A stretch of 64,000 nt of DNA from Actinomadura sp. K4S16 (GTDB lineage: Bacteria; Actinomycetota; Actinomycetes; Streptosporangiales; Streptosporangiaceae): assembly GCF_008327685.1 (NCBI RefSeq), contig NZ_BDDE01000024.1:1-64000 (forward strand). The letters run 5' to 3'. The notes under the pieces are model-generated. The model saw only the letters and a list, made by a program, of their open reading frames with translations. It searched no databases and had not been told where the DNA came from. This document shows, piece after piece, positions 26,684 to 35,482 of the stretch. Position numbers and translations under genes: made by a program. Within the stretch, counting starts at the first letter, position 1. Each line of letters opens with the position of its first letter.

Positions 26684-27109
26684 TCAGCGGGCGGCGGTTT
26701 TCGGGCGAGGGTTGAGGGCGGTGAGGAGGGCGCCGCCGAGGCCCTTGGCGGAGGCGGCCAGGAAGGTCGTCCAGTCGAAGTAGTCGCGCCACAGCGTGAT
26801 GCGGTCGTCGTGGACCTCGAAGGTGCCGCAGACCCAGAACTCGGCGCGCCAGGAGCCCCTCTCCAGGACGTCGGTGCGCTCGGTGAGGACGACGGGGCCG
26901 TTCGCGGCGATGTTGTGGACGCGGGCCTCGAAGCCGGTGCCGTAGCGGGTCATGGCGCGCAGGGTCTTCTCGACCGCGTGGCTGCCGCGCGCGGGCGGGA
27001 GCGGGACGTTCTGGTAGACCATGCCCGGGGCGGCATGGGTCATGGCGCGGTCGACGTCGAGGTCCTCCAGTGCGGACAGGAAGTCGGTGACGATCTCGAT
27101 CTCGGTCAT
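26684..27109 (-). CDS. Limonene-1,2-epoxide-hydrolase-like protein (SnoaL/NTF2 fold)
   Basis: 141 residues, a normal length for the family. The catalytic Arg-x-Asp is seen in TERTDVL and the second Asp in WRDYFDW, matching the Asp-Arg-Asp site of limonene-1,2-epoxide hydrolase. The N-terminus EIVTDFLSALEDLDVDRAM is the usual cone-forming helix region. GGAGGG stands seven bases before the ATG. It is divergent from the AfsR-type regulator with a gap of 53 bases, so it may be a target of that regulator. The substrate is unknown. Confidence 0.82.
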   Translation of the reverse strand: MTEIEIVTDFLSALEDLDVDRAMTHAAPGMVYQNVPLPPARGSHAVEKTLRAMTRYGTGFEARVHNIAANGPVVLTERTDVLERGSWRAEFWVCGTFEVHDDRITLWRDYFDWTTFLAASAKGLGGALLTALNPRPKTAAR

Positions 27110-27162
27110 GGCGCGTCCCTCCGAAGGTCGGTGGAACCACCGTAATGCGGGAGAATCCTGGG

Positions 27163-30100
27163 ATGCAGTTCGGCGTTCTGGGACCCGTCGAGGTCCGGGC
27201 CGGCGAGGCCGCCGTGCCGGTGGGCGGGCCGCTGGTGCGGGCGTTGCTGGCGATGCTCCTCCTCGACGCGGGGCGGATCGTCCCGACCGAGCGGCTCATC
27301 GACGGCCTGTACGGGGAGGACCCGCCGAGCGGGGCGGCCAACGCCCTGCAGTCGCAGGTGTCGCGACTCCGGCGGGGGCTGGGCGACGCGGCGCTGGTCG
27401 AGGGGACGGCCGCCGGGTACCGGATCGCCGTGCGGCGCGAGGACGTCGACGTCCACCGGTTCCAGCGGCTCGTGGCCGACGCGAAGGCGGCCGGGCGGCA
27501 CGAGGCGGCCGGGCTGCTCCGGGAGGCGCTCGGCCTGTGGCGGGGGCCCGCGCTGGCCGACGTGTCCGCGCCGTTCGCGGCCGGGCAGGCGGCGCGGCTG
27601 GAGGAGGAGCGGGCCTCGGCCGTCGAGGAGTACGGCGAGGCGATGCTCGCCGAGGACCCCGGCGCGGTCGTCCCGGTGCTGCGCGACCTGGTCGACGCGC
27701 AGCCGCTGCGGGAGCGGGCGCGGGCGCTGCTCATGCGGGCGCTGCACCGCAGCGGGCGGCAGGCGGAGGCGCTCGCGGTGTTCGAGGACGGCCGGACGGT
27801 GCTGGCCGAGGAGCTCGGCGCCGACCCGTCGCGGGAGCTGGCGGACGTCCACCTGGCGATCCTGCGCGGGGAGGCTCCGGCGGCCGTCCGGCCGAACCTG
27901 CCGGCGCAGCTCACGAGCTTCATCGGGCGGGAGGAGGAGCTGCGCCGCGTCGGGAGGATGCTCGCGGACGGGCGGCTCGTCACCCTGCTCGGGCCGGGCG
28001 GCGCGGGCAAGACGCGGCTGGCGATCGAGGCGGCGGGGCGGTACGGCGGCGAGGCGTGCTTCGCCGACCTCGCGCCCGTCTCCGGGGGCGAGGTGGCGAA
28101 CGCGGTGCTCGCGGCGCTCGGGCTGCGCGAGGGCGGGATGCGGCCGATGCCCGGCGAGCAGCCGCCGGACGCGGTGGAGCGGCTGGTCACGGCGCTGGAG
28201 GGGCGGCGGGTCCTGCTCGTCCTGGACAACTGCGAGCACGTCGTCGCGCCCGTCGCGGAGCTGACGCACCGGCTGCTGAGCGCGTGCCCGGAGCTGCGGG
28301 TGCTGGCGACCAGCCGGGAGGCCCTCGCGATCACGGGTGAGGCGTTGCGGCCGTTGCCGCCGCTGGAGGTCCCGCCCGCGGACGCGCGCCCGGAGGAGCT
28401 GCCCGGCTATCCGGCCGTGCGGCTGTTCCTGGACCGGGCCGAAGCGGTGCGGCCGGGTTTCGCGGTGGACGGGGGCAACGCCGGGGCCGTCCTCGCGATC
28501 TGCCGGGCGCTGGACGGGCTGCCGCTCGCGATCGAGCTCGCGGCGGCGCGGCTCAGGTCGCTGCCGGTGGCGGAGGTCGCGACGCGGCTGGACGACCGGT
28601 TCCGGCTGCTGTCGCGCGGCAACCGGACGGCGCCGCCGCGCCACCAGACGCTCCGGGCGGTCGTGGAGTGGAGCTGGGACCTGCTGGACGAGGCGGAGCA
28701 GACCCTCGCGCGGCGGCTGACGGTGTTCGCCGGGGCGTTCACGCTGGAGGCGGCGATGGGCGTGTGCGGCCTGGACGACGCCGACGACCTGCTGGTGGAA
28801 CTGGCCGACAAGTCGCTGGTGCAGAGCGACGGGTCCCGGTACCGGATGCTCGACACCGTGCGGGCGTTCTGCGCCGAGCGGCTCGCCGCGGCCGGTGAGG
28901 CGGAACGCTTCGAACGGGCCCACGCCGAGTACTTCGCCGACCTCGCCCGCCGCGCGGAGCCCCACCTGCGGGGCGCCGGCCAGCTGGAGTGGCTGGGGCT
29001 GCTGGCCGCCGACCACGGGAACCTGCACGCGGCGCTGCGGCGGTGCACGCGCGCCGACCCGGCACTGGCGCTCCGGCTCATGGCGCCGCTGTCGTGGTAC
29101 TGGTGGCTGCGGGGACGCGTCGAGGGCGCGCCGCTGGCGTCGGAGCTGCTGGACGTGGTCGGCACCGATCCGCCGGAGGGGCTCGACGAGGAGTACGTCC
29201 TGTGCGTCACGAACGCGGTGTCGGGCGGCGCCACGGGCGAGCGCGCGGTGGCGTGGCTCGACCGGGCCGCGGAGCTGCTGCGCGGCATCGACCGCCCGGT
29301 GCGCTACCCGGCGGTCATCGTGCTGTGGGCGCTGACCGCGGGCCCCGGACGCACCGACTACGACCTCTTCCTGCGGCAGGTCGGGGACGACCCGTGGACG
29401 CGCGCGCTGCTGCGGATGAGCGACGGGTTCCTCGCGCAGTTCAGCGGCGACCTGGCCGAGGTGGAGAGCGCGTGCGAGGAGGCGGTGCGCGGGTTCCGGG
29501 CCTGCGGTGACCGCTGGGGCACCGCCAACTCGCTCGACCCGCTCGCCCAGCTCGCCGACCGGCGCGGCGACCGGGAGCGGGCCCTCGCGCTGCTGGACGA
29601 GGCGCTGGAGCTGGTCGGCGAGCTCGGCGCGCTGGAGGACACCGCCGACCTGCTCTACCAGCGCGCCGCCGTCCACGTCCACGCCGGCGACCTGGACGCG
29701 GCGCGGGCGGACTACGAGCGCGGCGTCGAGCTGGCCCGCCGGGCCGGCACACCCGACAAGATCGCCGGGGGGTGCAAGGGGCTCGGCGACGTCGCGCGGC
29801 TGCGCGGGGACGCCGCCGAGGCGCGCCGGATGTACGAGGCGGCGGTGACCGGCTACTCGTCCGAGCGCTTCATCGCCGCCGGCGTGCGGGGCGCGGCGCT
29901 GGTCGGCCTCGGATGGCTCGCGGCGGACGAGGGCGACGCCGCACGGGCCGGGGCCCTGCTGCGCGAGGCGGTCGACATGTCGTTCGACCACCCGATCTTC
30001 GGCTACCAGGCGGACGCGGCGGTCGCCCTGGCGGGCCTGGCCGCGCGGGACGGGGACGGGGAGCGCGCGGCGCTGCTCCTCGGCGCGGCCATGGCGCTGC

Positions 30101-30246
30101 GGGGCGTCGAGGCGGCGGGCGACCCCGACACCGAGCGCGTCACGTCGCAGGCCCGGGCCCTCCTCGGCGACGCCTACGAGGCGGCCCACGCCCGGGGGGC
30201 CGCCCTCCCCCGCGAGAAGGCCCTCGCCCTGCTCACCGCCGGCTGA
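27163..30246 (+). CDS. AfsR/SARP-type regulator with NB-ARC and TPR domains
   Basis: 1,027 residues. Order: OmpR-like winged helix (FGVLGPVEVRAG to about residue 90), BTAD domain (about 90-245), P-loop ATPase of the STAND/NB-ARC type with LLGPGGAGKTRLA (about 275) and LLVLDNCEHV (Walker B), then a TPR-rich C-terminus from about 570. Such proteins activate secondary-metabolism or export genes after nucleotide-dependent oligomerisation. ATG 27163 is preferred because it opens the conserved first strand; an in-frame ATG at 27145 adds six residues. The next gene, an MFS exporter, begins 68 bases downstream, and an epoxide-hydrolase-like gene is divergent. Confidence 0.88.
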   Translation: MQFGVLGPVEVRAGEAAVPVGGPLVRALLAMLLLDAGRIVPTERLIDGLYGEDPPSGAANALQSQVSRLRRGLGDAALVEGTAAGYRIAVRREDVDVHRFQRLVADAKAAGRHEAAGLLREALGLWRGPALADVSAPFAAGQAARLEEERASAVEEYGEAMLAEDPGAVVPVLRDLVDAQPLRERARALLMRALHRSGRQAEALAVFEDGRTVLAEELGADPSRELADVHLAILRGEAPAAVRPNLPAQLTSFIGREEELRRVGRMLADGRLVTLLGPGGAGKTRLAIEAAGRYGGEACFADLAPVSGGEVANAVLAALGLREGGMRPMPGEQPPDAVERLVTALEGRRVLLVLDNCEHVVAPVAELTHRLLSACPELRVLATSREALAITGEALRPLPPLEVPPADARPEELPGYPAVRLFLDRAEAVRPGFAVDGGNAGAVLAICRALDGLPLAIELAAARLRSLPVAEVATRLDDRFRLLSRGNRTAPPRHQTLRAVVEWSWDLLDEAEQTLARRLTVFAGAFTLEAAMGVCGLDDADDLLVELADKSLVQSDGSRYRMLDTVRAFCAERLAAAGEAERFERAHAEYFADLARRAEPHLRGAGQLEWLGLLAADHGNLHAALRRCTRADPALALRLMAPLSWYWWLRGRVEGAPLASELLDVVGTDPPEGLDEEYVLCVTNAVSGGATGERAVAWLDRAAELLRGIDRPVRYPAVIVLWALTAGPGRTDYDLFLRQVGDDPWTRALLRMSDGFLAQFSGDLAEVESACEEAVRGFRACGDRWGTANSLDPLAQLADRRGDRERALALLDEALELVGELGALEDTADLLYQRAAVHVHAGDLDAARADYERGVELARRAGTPDKIAGGCKGLGDVARLRGDAAEARRMYEAAVTGYSSERFIAAGVRGAALVGLGWLAADEGDAARAGALLREAVDMSFDHPIFGYQADAAVALAGLAARDGDGERAALLLGAAMALRGVEAAGDPDTERVTSQARALLGDAYEAAHARGAALPREKALALLTAG

Positions 30247-30314
30247 CCGGCCGGCGCCGGCGCCGTCAGCGGACGGTGCGCGGACGGTCAGCGCGGCCCG
30301 CGAACCTCACGGGC

Positions 30315-31853
30315 ATGAACTCCTCAGCCCGCAAGTGGGGCACCTTCGCGATCTGCCTCCTCGTCGCGCTCGTGCCGAACATCGACCTGACCGCGCTGAA
30401 CCAGGCCGTCCCGCACCTGTCGGCGGACCTGCACCCCTCGGCCACGCAGATCCTCTGGATCGCCGACGCCTACGGGTTCGCGCTCGCCGGCCTGCTGATC
30501 ACCATGGGCGGCGTCGGCGACCGCATCGGCCACAAGAGGCTGCTGCTGATCGGGACCGCGGTGTTCGCCGCCGCGTCCGCCGTGACCGCCTACGCGCCGA
30601 GCGCCGAACTGCTGATCGCGGCCCGCGCGCTGCTCGGGGTCGCCGGGGCGACGCTCATGCCGTCCTGCCTGTCGCTGCTGCGGCGCGCGTTCACCGAGCC
30701 GAAGGAGCGGACGATGGCGGTCGGCGCGTTCAGCGGCGTCGCCGGGCTCGCGGTCGGGCTCGGCCCCGTCATCGGCGGCGCCCTGCTCGACCACTTCTGG
30801 TGGGGCTCCGTCTTCATGATCAACGTGCCGCTGATGGCGGTGGCGTTCGTCGCCGGCGCGGCCGTGCTGCCCGAGTCGCGCAACCCCGTGCCCGGCCGCC
30901 TCGACCTGCTCAGCGTGCCGCTGTCGGTGCTCGGCGTCCTCGGCCTCGTCTACGCGATCAAGGAGGCCGCCGCGCACGGCGTGGACGAGCTCCAGGTCCC
31001 GGTCGCGGCGCTGGTCGGCGCCGTCTCGCTCGCCGCGTTCCTCGTCCGGCAGACCCGCGCGGCCGAGCCGCTGATCGACGTCCGGCTGTTCCGCCGCGCC
31101 GCGTTCACCGGCTCCATCGGCACCAACATGTTCGCGATGTTCGCCCTGGTCGCCCAGTCGCTGATCTTCTCGCTGTTCTTCCAGCTCGCGCTCGGCTGGT
31201 CGCCGCTGAAGGCGGGCCTGGCGGGCCTGCCCGGCGCCGCCGGCGCCATGATCGGCGGCGCCGCGCTCGCCCCGCCGCTCATCGGCGCGCTCGGCCGCGC
31301 CCGCGTCGTCGCGCTGGGCATGCTGGTCTCGGCCGGCGGCTTCGCCCTCTTCACGACGATCGGCCTGCACACCTCCTACTGGGCGATGGTCCCCGCGATG
31401 CTGCTGTCCGGCATCGGGATGGGGCTCGGGCTGACGGTCACCGCCGACACCGTCCTCGCATCGGTCCCGAAGGACCGCTCCGGCGCCGCGTCCGCGATCT
31501 CCGAGACGGCCACCGAACTCGGCGGCGCGCTCGGCATGGCCGTCCTCGGCAGCGTCCTGAACGCGGTGTACCGGAACGTCCTGGACCTGCCCGCCGGCGT
31601 CCCCGCCCCGGCCGCCTCCGCCGCCCGCGACTCCCTCGGCGCCGCGCTACAGACCGCCGCGAACCTGCCCGGCACGCTCGCCGCCGAGGTCTCCGCCGCC
31701 GCCCGCGACGCCTTCGTGGACGGCATGCACGCCGCCCTCACCTGCAGCGCCGGCTTCGCCGTCCTGGTCGCGGCCTTCGCCCTGATCACCCTCCGGAACG
31801 TCCCCAAGGTAATCCCCGAAACCGAGGAGCCCGAGCTCGTCTCGGCCCGCTGA
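30315..31853 (+). CDS. MFS multidrug exporter, DHA2 (EmrB/QacA) family
   Basis: 512 residues, 14 predicted transmembrane helices. Motif A appears as GGVGDRIGHKRLLL and motif C-like glycines as GLGPVIGGALLDHFWW. The N-terminus with NIDLTALNQAVPHL is that of QacA-type drug exporters. It follows the AfsR-type regulator by 68 bases and may be controlled by it. The ribosome site is weak (ACGGGC). A hairpin terminator follows. Confidence 0.88.
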   Translation: MNSSARKWGTFAICLLVALVPNIDLTALNQAVPHLSADLHPSATQILWIADAYGFALAGLLITMGGVGDRIGHKRLLLIGTAVFAAASAVTAYAPSAELLIAARALLGVAGATLMPSCLSLLRRAFTEPKERTMAVGAFSGVAGLAVGLGPVIGGALLDHFWWGSVFMINVPLMAVAFVAGAAVLPESRNPVPGRLDLLSVPLSVLGVLGLVYAIKEAAAHGVDELQVPVAALVGAVSLAAFLVRQTRAAEPLIDVRLFRRAAFTGSIGTNMFAMFALVAQSLIFSLFFQLALGWSPLKAGLAGLPGAAGAMIGGAALAPPLIGALGRARVVALGMLVSAGGFALFTTIGLHTSYWAMVPAMLLSGIGMGLGLTVTADTVLASVPKDRSGAASAISETATELGGALGMAVLGSVLNAVYRNVLDLPAGVPAPAASAARDSLGAALQTAANLPGTLAAEVSAAARDAFVDGMHAALTCSAGFAVLVAAFALITLRNVPKVIPETEEPELVSAR

Positions 31854-31862
31854 CCTCCCTGG

Positions 31863-31885
31863 TCCCGCCCGGACGACGGGCGGGA
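31863..31885. terminator. Hairpin terminator after MFS gene
   Basis: TCCCGCCCG pairs perfectly with CGGGCGGGA across a GACGA loop, nine bases after the exporter stop codon. Confidence 0.7.
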
Positions 31886-31931
31886 TCACGGTGTGCCCGG
31901 AGGATCCCGGCCGTTCCCCCGGACCGAAAAA

Positions 31932-31941
31932 TGTGATATCA
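31932..31941. promoter_or_regulatory. GTGATATCAC palindrome upstream of SPFH operon
   Basis: A perfect 10-bp palindrome in a short AT-rich patch (GAAAAATGTGATATCACTTT) that stands out from its GC-rich surroundings. A TGCTAT hexamer ten bases further may act as -10 element. The position, 37 bases before the ATG, fits an operator; the RHH protein two genes down is a possible ligand. Confidence 0.5.
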
Positions 31942-31978
31942 CTTTGCTATGTCGTTGATTCGGGAGAGGGAGGAACGG

Positions 31979-32893
31979 ATGGGGGACGCGGCGGCGGGGG
32001 TGGAGATGCCACGGCCGAAGACCAGTGAGCGGGCGGCGGCGGACCGGAGCGGGTGGGGGATGCTCGGGGGTGCGCTGCTGCTGGTCCTGGCGGGGGCGGC
32101 GGCGGTGGTCGCCGGGGTGCTTGTCGGCGGGGCCGCCGCCTTCTCGGTGGGGGTCGTGATCGGATCGCTGCTGGGGGTGGCCGGGCTGGTCGTCTCGGCG
32201 GGGCTGACGCCGGTGGCGCCGGGCGAGGCGCGGGTGCTGCAACTGCTCGGGCGGTACAAGGGGACGGTCCGCACCGACGGGCTGCGGTGGGTGAACCCGC
32301 TGACGGAGCGGCGCAAGGTGTCGACACGGATCCGCAACCACGAGACCGGGCTCGCGAAGGTCAACGACCTGGACGGGAACCCGATCGAGATCTCGGCCGT
32401 GGTGGTGTGGCAGGTGGCCGACACCGCGCGGGCCGTGTTCGAGGTGGACGACTTCGTGGAGTTCGTGGCGTTCCAGACCGAGGCCGCCGTCCGGCACATC
32501 GCGGGCAGCTTCCCCTATGACGCCCACGACCGGACCTCGCTGCGCGACAATGCCGACGAGATCACCGGGCAGCTGTCGGAGGAGCTGGCGCAGCGGGTCG
32601 CGTCCGCCGGCGTGAAGATCATCGAGTCGCGGATCACCCGGCTGGCGTACGCGCCGGAGATCGCGCAGGCGATGCTGCGCCGGCAGCAGGCGGGCGCGGT
32701 GGTGGCGGCGCGGCAGCGGATCGTGGAGGGCGCGGTCGGCATGGTGCAGCTCGCGCTCGACCGGCTGGACGAGGAGAACGTGGTCGACCTGGACGAGGAG
32801 CGCAAGGCGGCGATGGTCAGCAACCTGCTGGTGGTGCTGTGCGCCGACCGGGACGCCCAGCCGGTGGTCAACACCGGCTCGCTCTACCAGTGA
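31979..32893 (+). CDS. SPFH (flotillin/prohibitin-like) membrane protein
   Basis: 304 residues from ATG 31979, chosen for GGGAGG five bases upstream; ATG 31949 gives ten more residues. Two adjacent hydrophobic segments (about residues 25-75) are followed by the SPFH domain: VAPGEARVLQLLGRYKGT, GLRWVNPLT, then VVVWQVADTARAVFEVDD and AAVRHIAGSFPYD. A coiled-coil-like helical tail with EIAQAMLRRQQAGAVVAAR follows. SPFH proteins form membrane-microdomain scaffolds or cages. It begins an operon with an RHH protein and a GPP34 protein, so a role in membrane-lipid organisation is likely. Confidence 0.85.
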   Translation: MGDAAAGVEMPRPKTSERAAADRSGWGMLGGALLLVLAGAAAVVAGVLVGGAAAFSVGVVIGSLLGVAGLVVSAGLTPVAPGEARVLQLLGRYKGTVRTDGLRWVNPLTERRKVSTRIRNHETGLAKVNDLDGNPIEISAVVVWQVADTARAVFEVDDFVEFVAFQTEAAVRHIAGSFPYDAHDRTSLRDNADEITGQLSEELAQRVASAGVKIIESRITRLAYAPEIAQAMLRRQQAGAVVAARQRIVEGAVGMVQLALDRLDEENVVDLDEERKAAMVSNLLVVLCADRDAQPVVNTGSLYQ

Positions 32894-32905
32894 CCGCGGC
32901 GACCG

Positions 32906-33145
32906 GTGGCGGAGCGCAAGAAGATCCTGCTGCGGCTCGACCCGGCCGTGCACGACGCGCTGGCGCGGTGGGCCGGAGACGAGCTGCGCAGCACCAACGC
33001 GCAGATCGAGTTCCTGCTGCGCAAGGCGCTCGCGGACGCGGGGCGGATGCCCGGGTCGGCGGGACGGATGCGAAGGCCCGGGCGGCCGCGCAAGGCCCGG
33101 GACGACGACGAGGGGAGCCCGCCGGAGGGCGGGGGCGAGGACTAG
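32906..33145 (+). CDS. Ribbon-helix-helix (Arc-like) protein
   Basis: 79 residues from GTG 32906. The first 45 residues fit a ribbon-helix-helix fold: strand KKILLRLDP, helix VHDALARWAGDEL, then STNAQIEFLLRKAL. The remainder is a basic then acidic disordered tail (RRPGRPRKARDDDEG) that includes an AT-hook-like GRPRK. It lies 12 bases after the SPFH gene and 2 bases before the GPP34 gene. It may regulate its own operon; no toxin gene is adjacent. Confidence 0.7.
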   Translation: MAERKKILLRLDPAVHDALARWAGDELRSTNAQIEFLLRKALADAGRMPGSAGRMRRPGRPRKARDDDEGSPPEGGGED

Positions 33146-33147
33146 CC

Positions 33148-33774
33148 ATGGTCGATGTTCCGGACTCGCTGCCGGCGCGGATGTACCTGCTGGCGTACGA
33201 CCTGCGCAAGCAGCGGATGACCAGGGGCGGCGCGCGGCTCGGCTACGTGCTGCGCGCCGCCGCGCTGACCGAGCTGTACCTGGACGGGCGGCTCGGCGAG
33301 GAGCGGCGCAGGCCCGTCCCGGGGACGCCGGGCGACGACCCGTACGGGGTGCTGGCTCAGATCGCGGCGTCGCGGCCCCGGTCGTGGCAGCACTGGGTGC
33401 GCAAGGACGCCCGCGCCATCGTGCCGGTGGTGCGCGAGGAACTGGTGCGCGGCGGCTGGATCAGGGTCCGCTCGCGCAGGGTCCTCGGGCTGTTCCCGCG
33501 CCACGAGGTCACCGTGAAGGACCCCCGGGTGGTGAAGGCGCTGTGGGGCGGGGCGTCGTCGGCGCTGCGGGGGCGTCCGGTGGCGCACGTGAACAGCTAC
33601 GACGCCGCGGCCGTGGCGCTGGCGGCGGCGGGCGAGCTGAAGACCGTCCTGCCGGGGGCGGACCGGCGGCGGCACCGGCGGCGGATCGACGAGCTGACGG
33701 CGCGGACCGGGCCGGCGGCGGTCGCGGTCCGCAAGCTGGTCCGGCAGCTGAACGCGGCCGCCGCCGGGGGCTGA
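33148..33774 (+). CDS. GPP34 (GOLPH3-like) phosphoprotein family protein
   Basis: 208 residues. SLPARMYLLAYD, then a long loop, LGYVLRAAALTELYLDGRL and the later helix DARAIVPVVREELVRGGWIRV match the GPP34 fold of eukaryotic GOLPH3, which binds phosphatidylinositol-4-phosphate at Golgi membranes. Actinomycetes carry many copies whose ligand is not established. It is the third gene of the SPFH-RHH-GPP34 operon, two bases after the RHH stop, which points to the membrane surface as place of action. Confidence 0.85.
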   Translation: MVDVPDSLPARMYLLAYDLRKQRMTRGGARLGYVLRAAALTELYLDGRLGEERRRPVPGTPGDDPYGVLAQIAASRPRSWQHWVRKDARAIVPVVREELVRGGWIRVRSRRVLGLFPRHEVTVKDPRVVKALWGGASSALRGRPVAHVNSYDAAAVALAAAGELKTVLPGADRRRHRRRIDELTARTGPAAVAVRKLVRQLNAAAAGG

Positions 33775-33877
33775 CCCGCGGGGCGGGGCAAGTGCGGGTT
33801 CCTACAAGATCCCGGCCGCCGAACTTGTATCGGGCGCCAACGGCGGCGGTACGGCGCGCCCCATAGCCTGCTCGGAC

Positions 33878-34567
33878 ATGGACCCCGAACGCCTGATCTA
33901 TCCCCTCATGAAGCATGTGGTCATGGGACCCGCGATGCGCGTCGCGTTCCTGCCGAGCGTGCGCGGCCTGCGGCACGTCCCGCGGATCGGGCCGGTGATC
34001 CTCGCGGCGAACCACCTGGCGTTCCTCGACTCGTTCGTGCTGCCGCTGATGGTGCCGCGGCGGGTCCACTTCCTCGGCAAGCACGAGTACTTCACCGGGA
34101 CGGGCCTGCGGGGCCGCGCCACCGCGACGTTCTTCAGCAGCGTCGGCGCGATCGCGGTCGACCGGTCCGGCGGGCGGGCCGCGCTCGACGCGCTGGAGAC
34201 CTCGGCGGCGGTGCTGGAGCGCGGCGGCGTGTTCGCGATCCACCCCGAGGGCACGCGGTCGCCGGACGGGCGGCTCTACCGCGGCCGGACGGGCGTGGCG
34301 CGCCTGGCGATGCGGACCGGGGCGCCCGTCGTCCCGGTGGCGATCGAGGGGACCGACAAGGTGCAGCCCCGGGGGCAGGCCGTTCCGCGGCCGGGCCGGA
34401 TCGGGCTGCGCATCGGCGCGCCGATGGACTTCCGCGACCGGGACAAGGGCGTGCCGCGCGGCCGGGCGGCCCGGGAGGTCACCGACGAGATCATGGAGGC
34501 GATCCAGCGGCTGTCGGGCCAGGAGTACGTGGACGAGTACGCGCCGAGGCCCGCCGACCCGCGCTGA
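33878..34567 (+). CDS. 1-acyl-glycerol-3-phosphate acyltransferase (PlsC family)
   Basis: 229 residues. The catalytic HX4D motif is NHLAFLDS (about residues 45-52), and the substrate-binding motif is HPEGTRSPDG (about 121-130); VPVAIEGTDKV completes the family pattern. It transfers an acyl chain to lysophosphatidate or a related lysolipid at the inner membrane face. It follows the SPFH-RHH-GPP34 operon after 103 bases on the same strand. No clear ribosome site precedes the ATG. Confidence 0.88.
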   Translation: MDPERLIYPLMKHVVMGPAMRVAFLPSVRGLRHVPRIGPVILAANHLAFLDSFVLPLMVPRRVHFLGKHEYFTGTGLRGRATATFFSSVGAIAVDRSGGRAALDALETSAAVLERGGVFAIHPEGTRSPDGRLYRGRTGVARLAMRTGAPVVPVAIEGTDKVQPRGQAVPRPGRIGLRIGAPMDFRDRDKGVPRGRAAREVTDEIMEAIQRLSGQEYVDEYAPRPADPR

Positions 34568-34609
34568 CCGTCCGTCCCATGTTTCATCGCGGCCGGTGGG
34601 GCACAGTTC

Positions 34610-35479
34610 ATGGGGACGGATGGAGATGATGTGGAAATCACCATGGACCTCGTGCTTCCGCGGGACGTGGCCAGCGTTCCGGCGACGCGAAAGCTCCTGG
34701 ACGCGGCGCTCGCCGCGCTCGGTGTCGAGGGCCACATCCGCGACGACATCGAGATGATGCTGACCGAGGCGTGCACCAACGTGATCAAGCACGCCGAGCA
34801 CGGGGCGGACTACACCGTGCGGGCGATGATCCAGGACCGGCGTTGCGTGATCAAGGTGATCGACTCCGGCACGGGGTTCGACGCCGCGCGCTTCGCGCCG
34901 CCCGACCCGTCCGCGGAGAACGGGCGCGGACTGATGATCATGCGGGCGCTGGCCGACGACGTCCGGTTCGCCTCGTTCCCCGAGGACGGGGCGCTGGTCG
35001 CGCTGGAGAAGCGGCTCACCTACGGGGAGGACAGCCTGGGCGGGCTCCTCACCGCCGACAGCGAACTCCCCCTCGGAGACGGCTCCCGGCCCGGCTCCGA
35101 CGAGATCGCGAGGCGGCTGTTCGAGATGGCGCGCGCCGGCGACACGCGCGGGATCCTGTCCCACGTGGACGCCGGGGTGCCCGTGAACCTGTCCGACCAC
35201 CGGGGCGAGACCCTGCTCATGCACGCGGCCTGCCACGGGCATCCGGAGACCGTCCGGGCGCTCACGCTGCGCGGCGCCGACCCCGACCGGGCCAACGATC
35301 TCGGCCACCGGCCGCTCGCGGGCGCGGTGTTCAAGCGGGAGACCGAGGTCGTGCGGGCCCTGCTGGAGGCGGGGGCCGACCCGCTGGCGGGGTCGCCGTC
35401 GGCCGCCGACACCGCGAGGCTGGTCGGCGACACCGAACTGCTCGCCTGGTTCGAGGAGGCCGCTCCCCCGCCCGCGTGA
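34610..35479 (+). CDS. RsbW-like ATPase fused to ankyrin repeats
   Basis: 289 residues in one open frame. Residues about 10-140 are a HATPase_c_2 domain: N box EMMLTEACTNVIKHA, G1 VIKVIDSGTGFD, G2 ENGRGLMIMRAL. After a polar linker (about 141-162), residues 163-285 form ankyrin repeats: RRLFEMARAGDTRGILSHVD, ETLLMHAACHGHPETVRAL, GHRPLAGAVFKRETEVVRALL. Stand-alone anti-sigma kinases of this type and stand-alone ankyrin proteins are both common in actinomycetes; the fusion is not one I recognise. The ankyrin part could bind a specific partner of the switch. It starts 42 bases after plsC and ends 3 bases before the convergent MFS stop. Confidence 0.85.
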   Translation: MGTDGDDVEITMDLVLPRDVASVPATRKLLDAALAALGVEGHIRDDIEMMLTEACTNVIKHAEHGADYTVRAMIQDRRCVIKVIDSGTGFDAARFAPPDPSAENGRGLMIMRALADDVRFASFPEDGALVALEKRLTYGEDSLGGLLTADSELPLGDGSRPGSDEIARRLFEMARAGDTRGILSHVDAGVPVNLSDHRGETLLMHAACHGHPETVRALTLRGADPDRANDLGHRPLAGAVFKRETEVVRALLEAGADPLAGSPSAADTARLVGDTELLAWFEEAAPPPA

Positions 35480-35482
35480 GCC

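Noticed and set aside
32906..33145. Antitoxin of a toxin-antitoxin pair
   Set aside because: The fold fits an RHH antitoxin, but both neighbours are membrane-associated proteins and no small toxin is adjacent.
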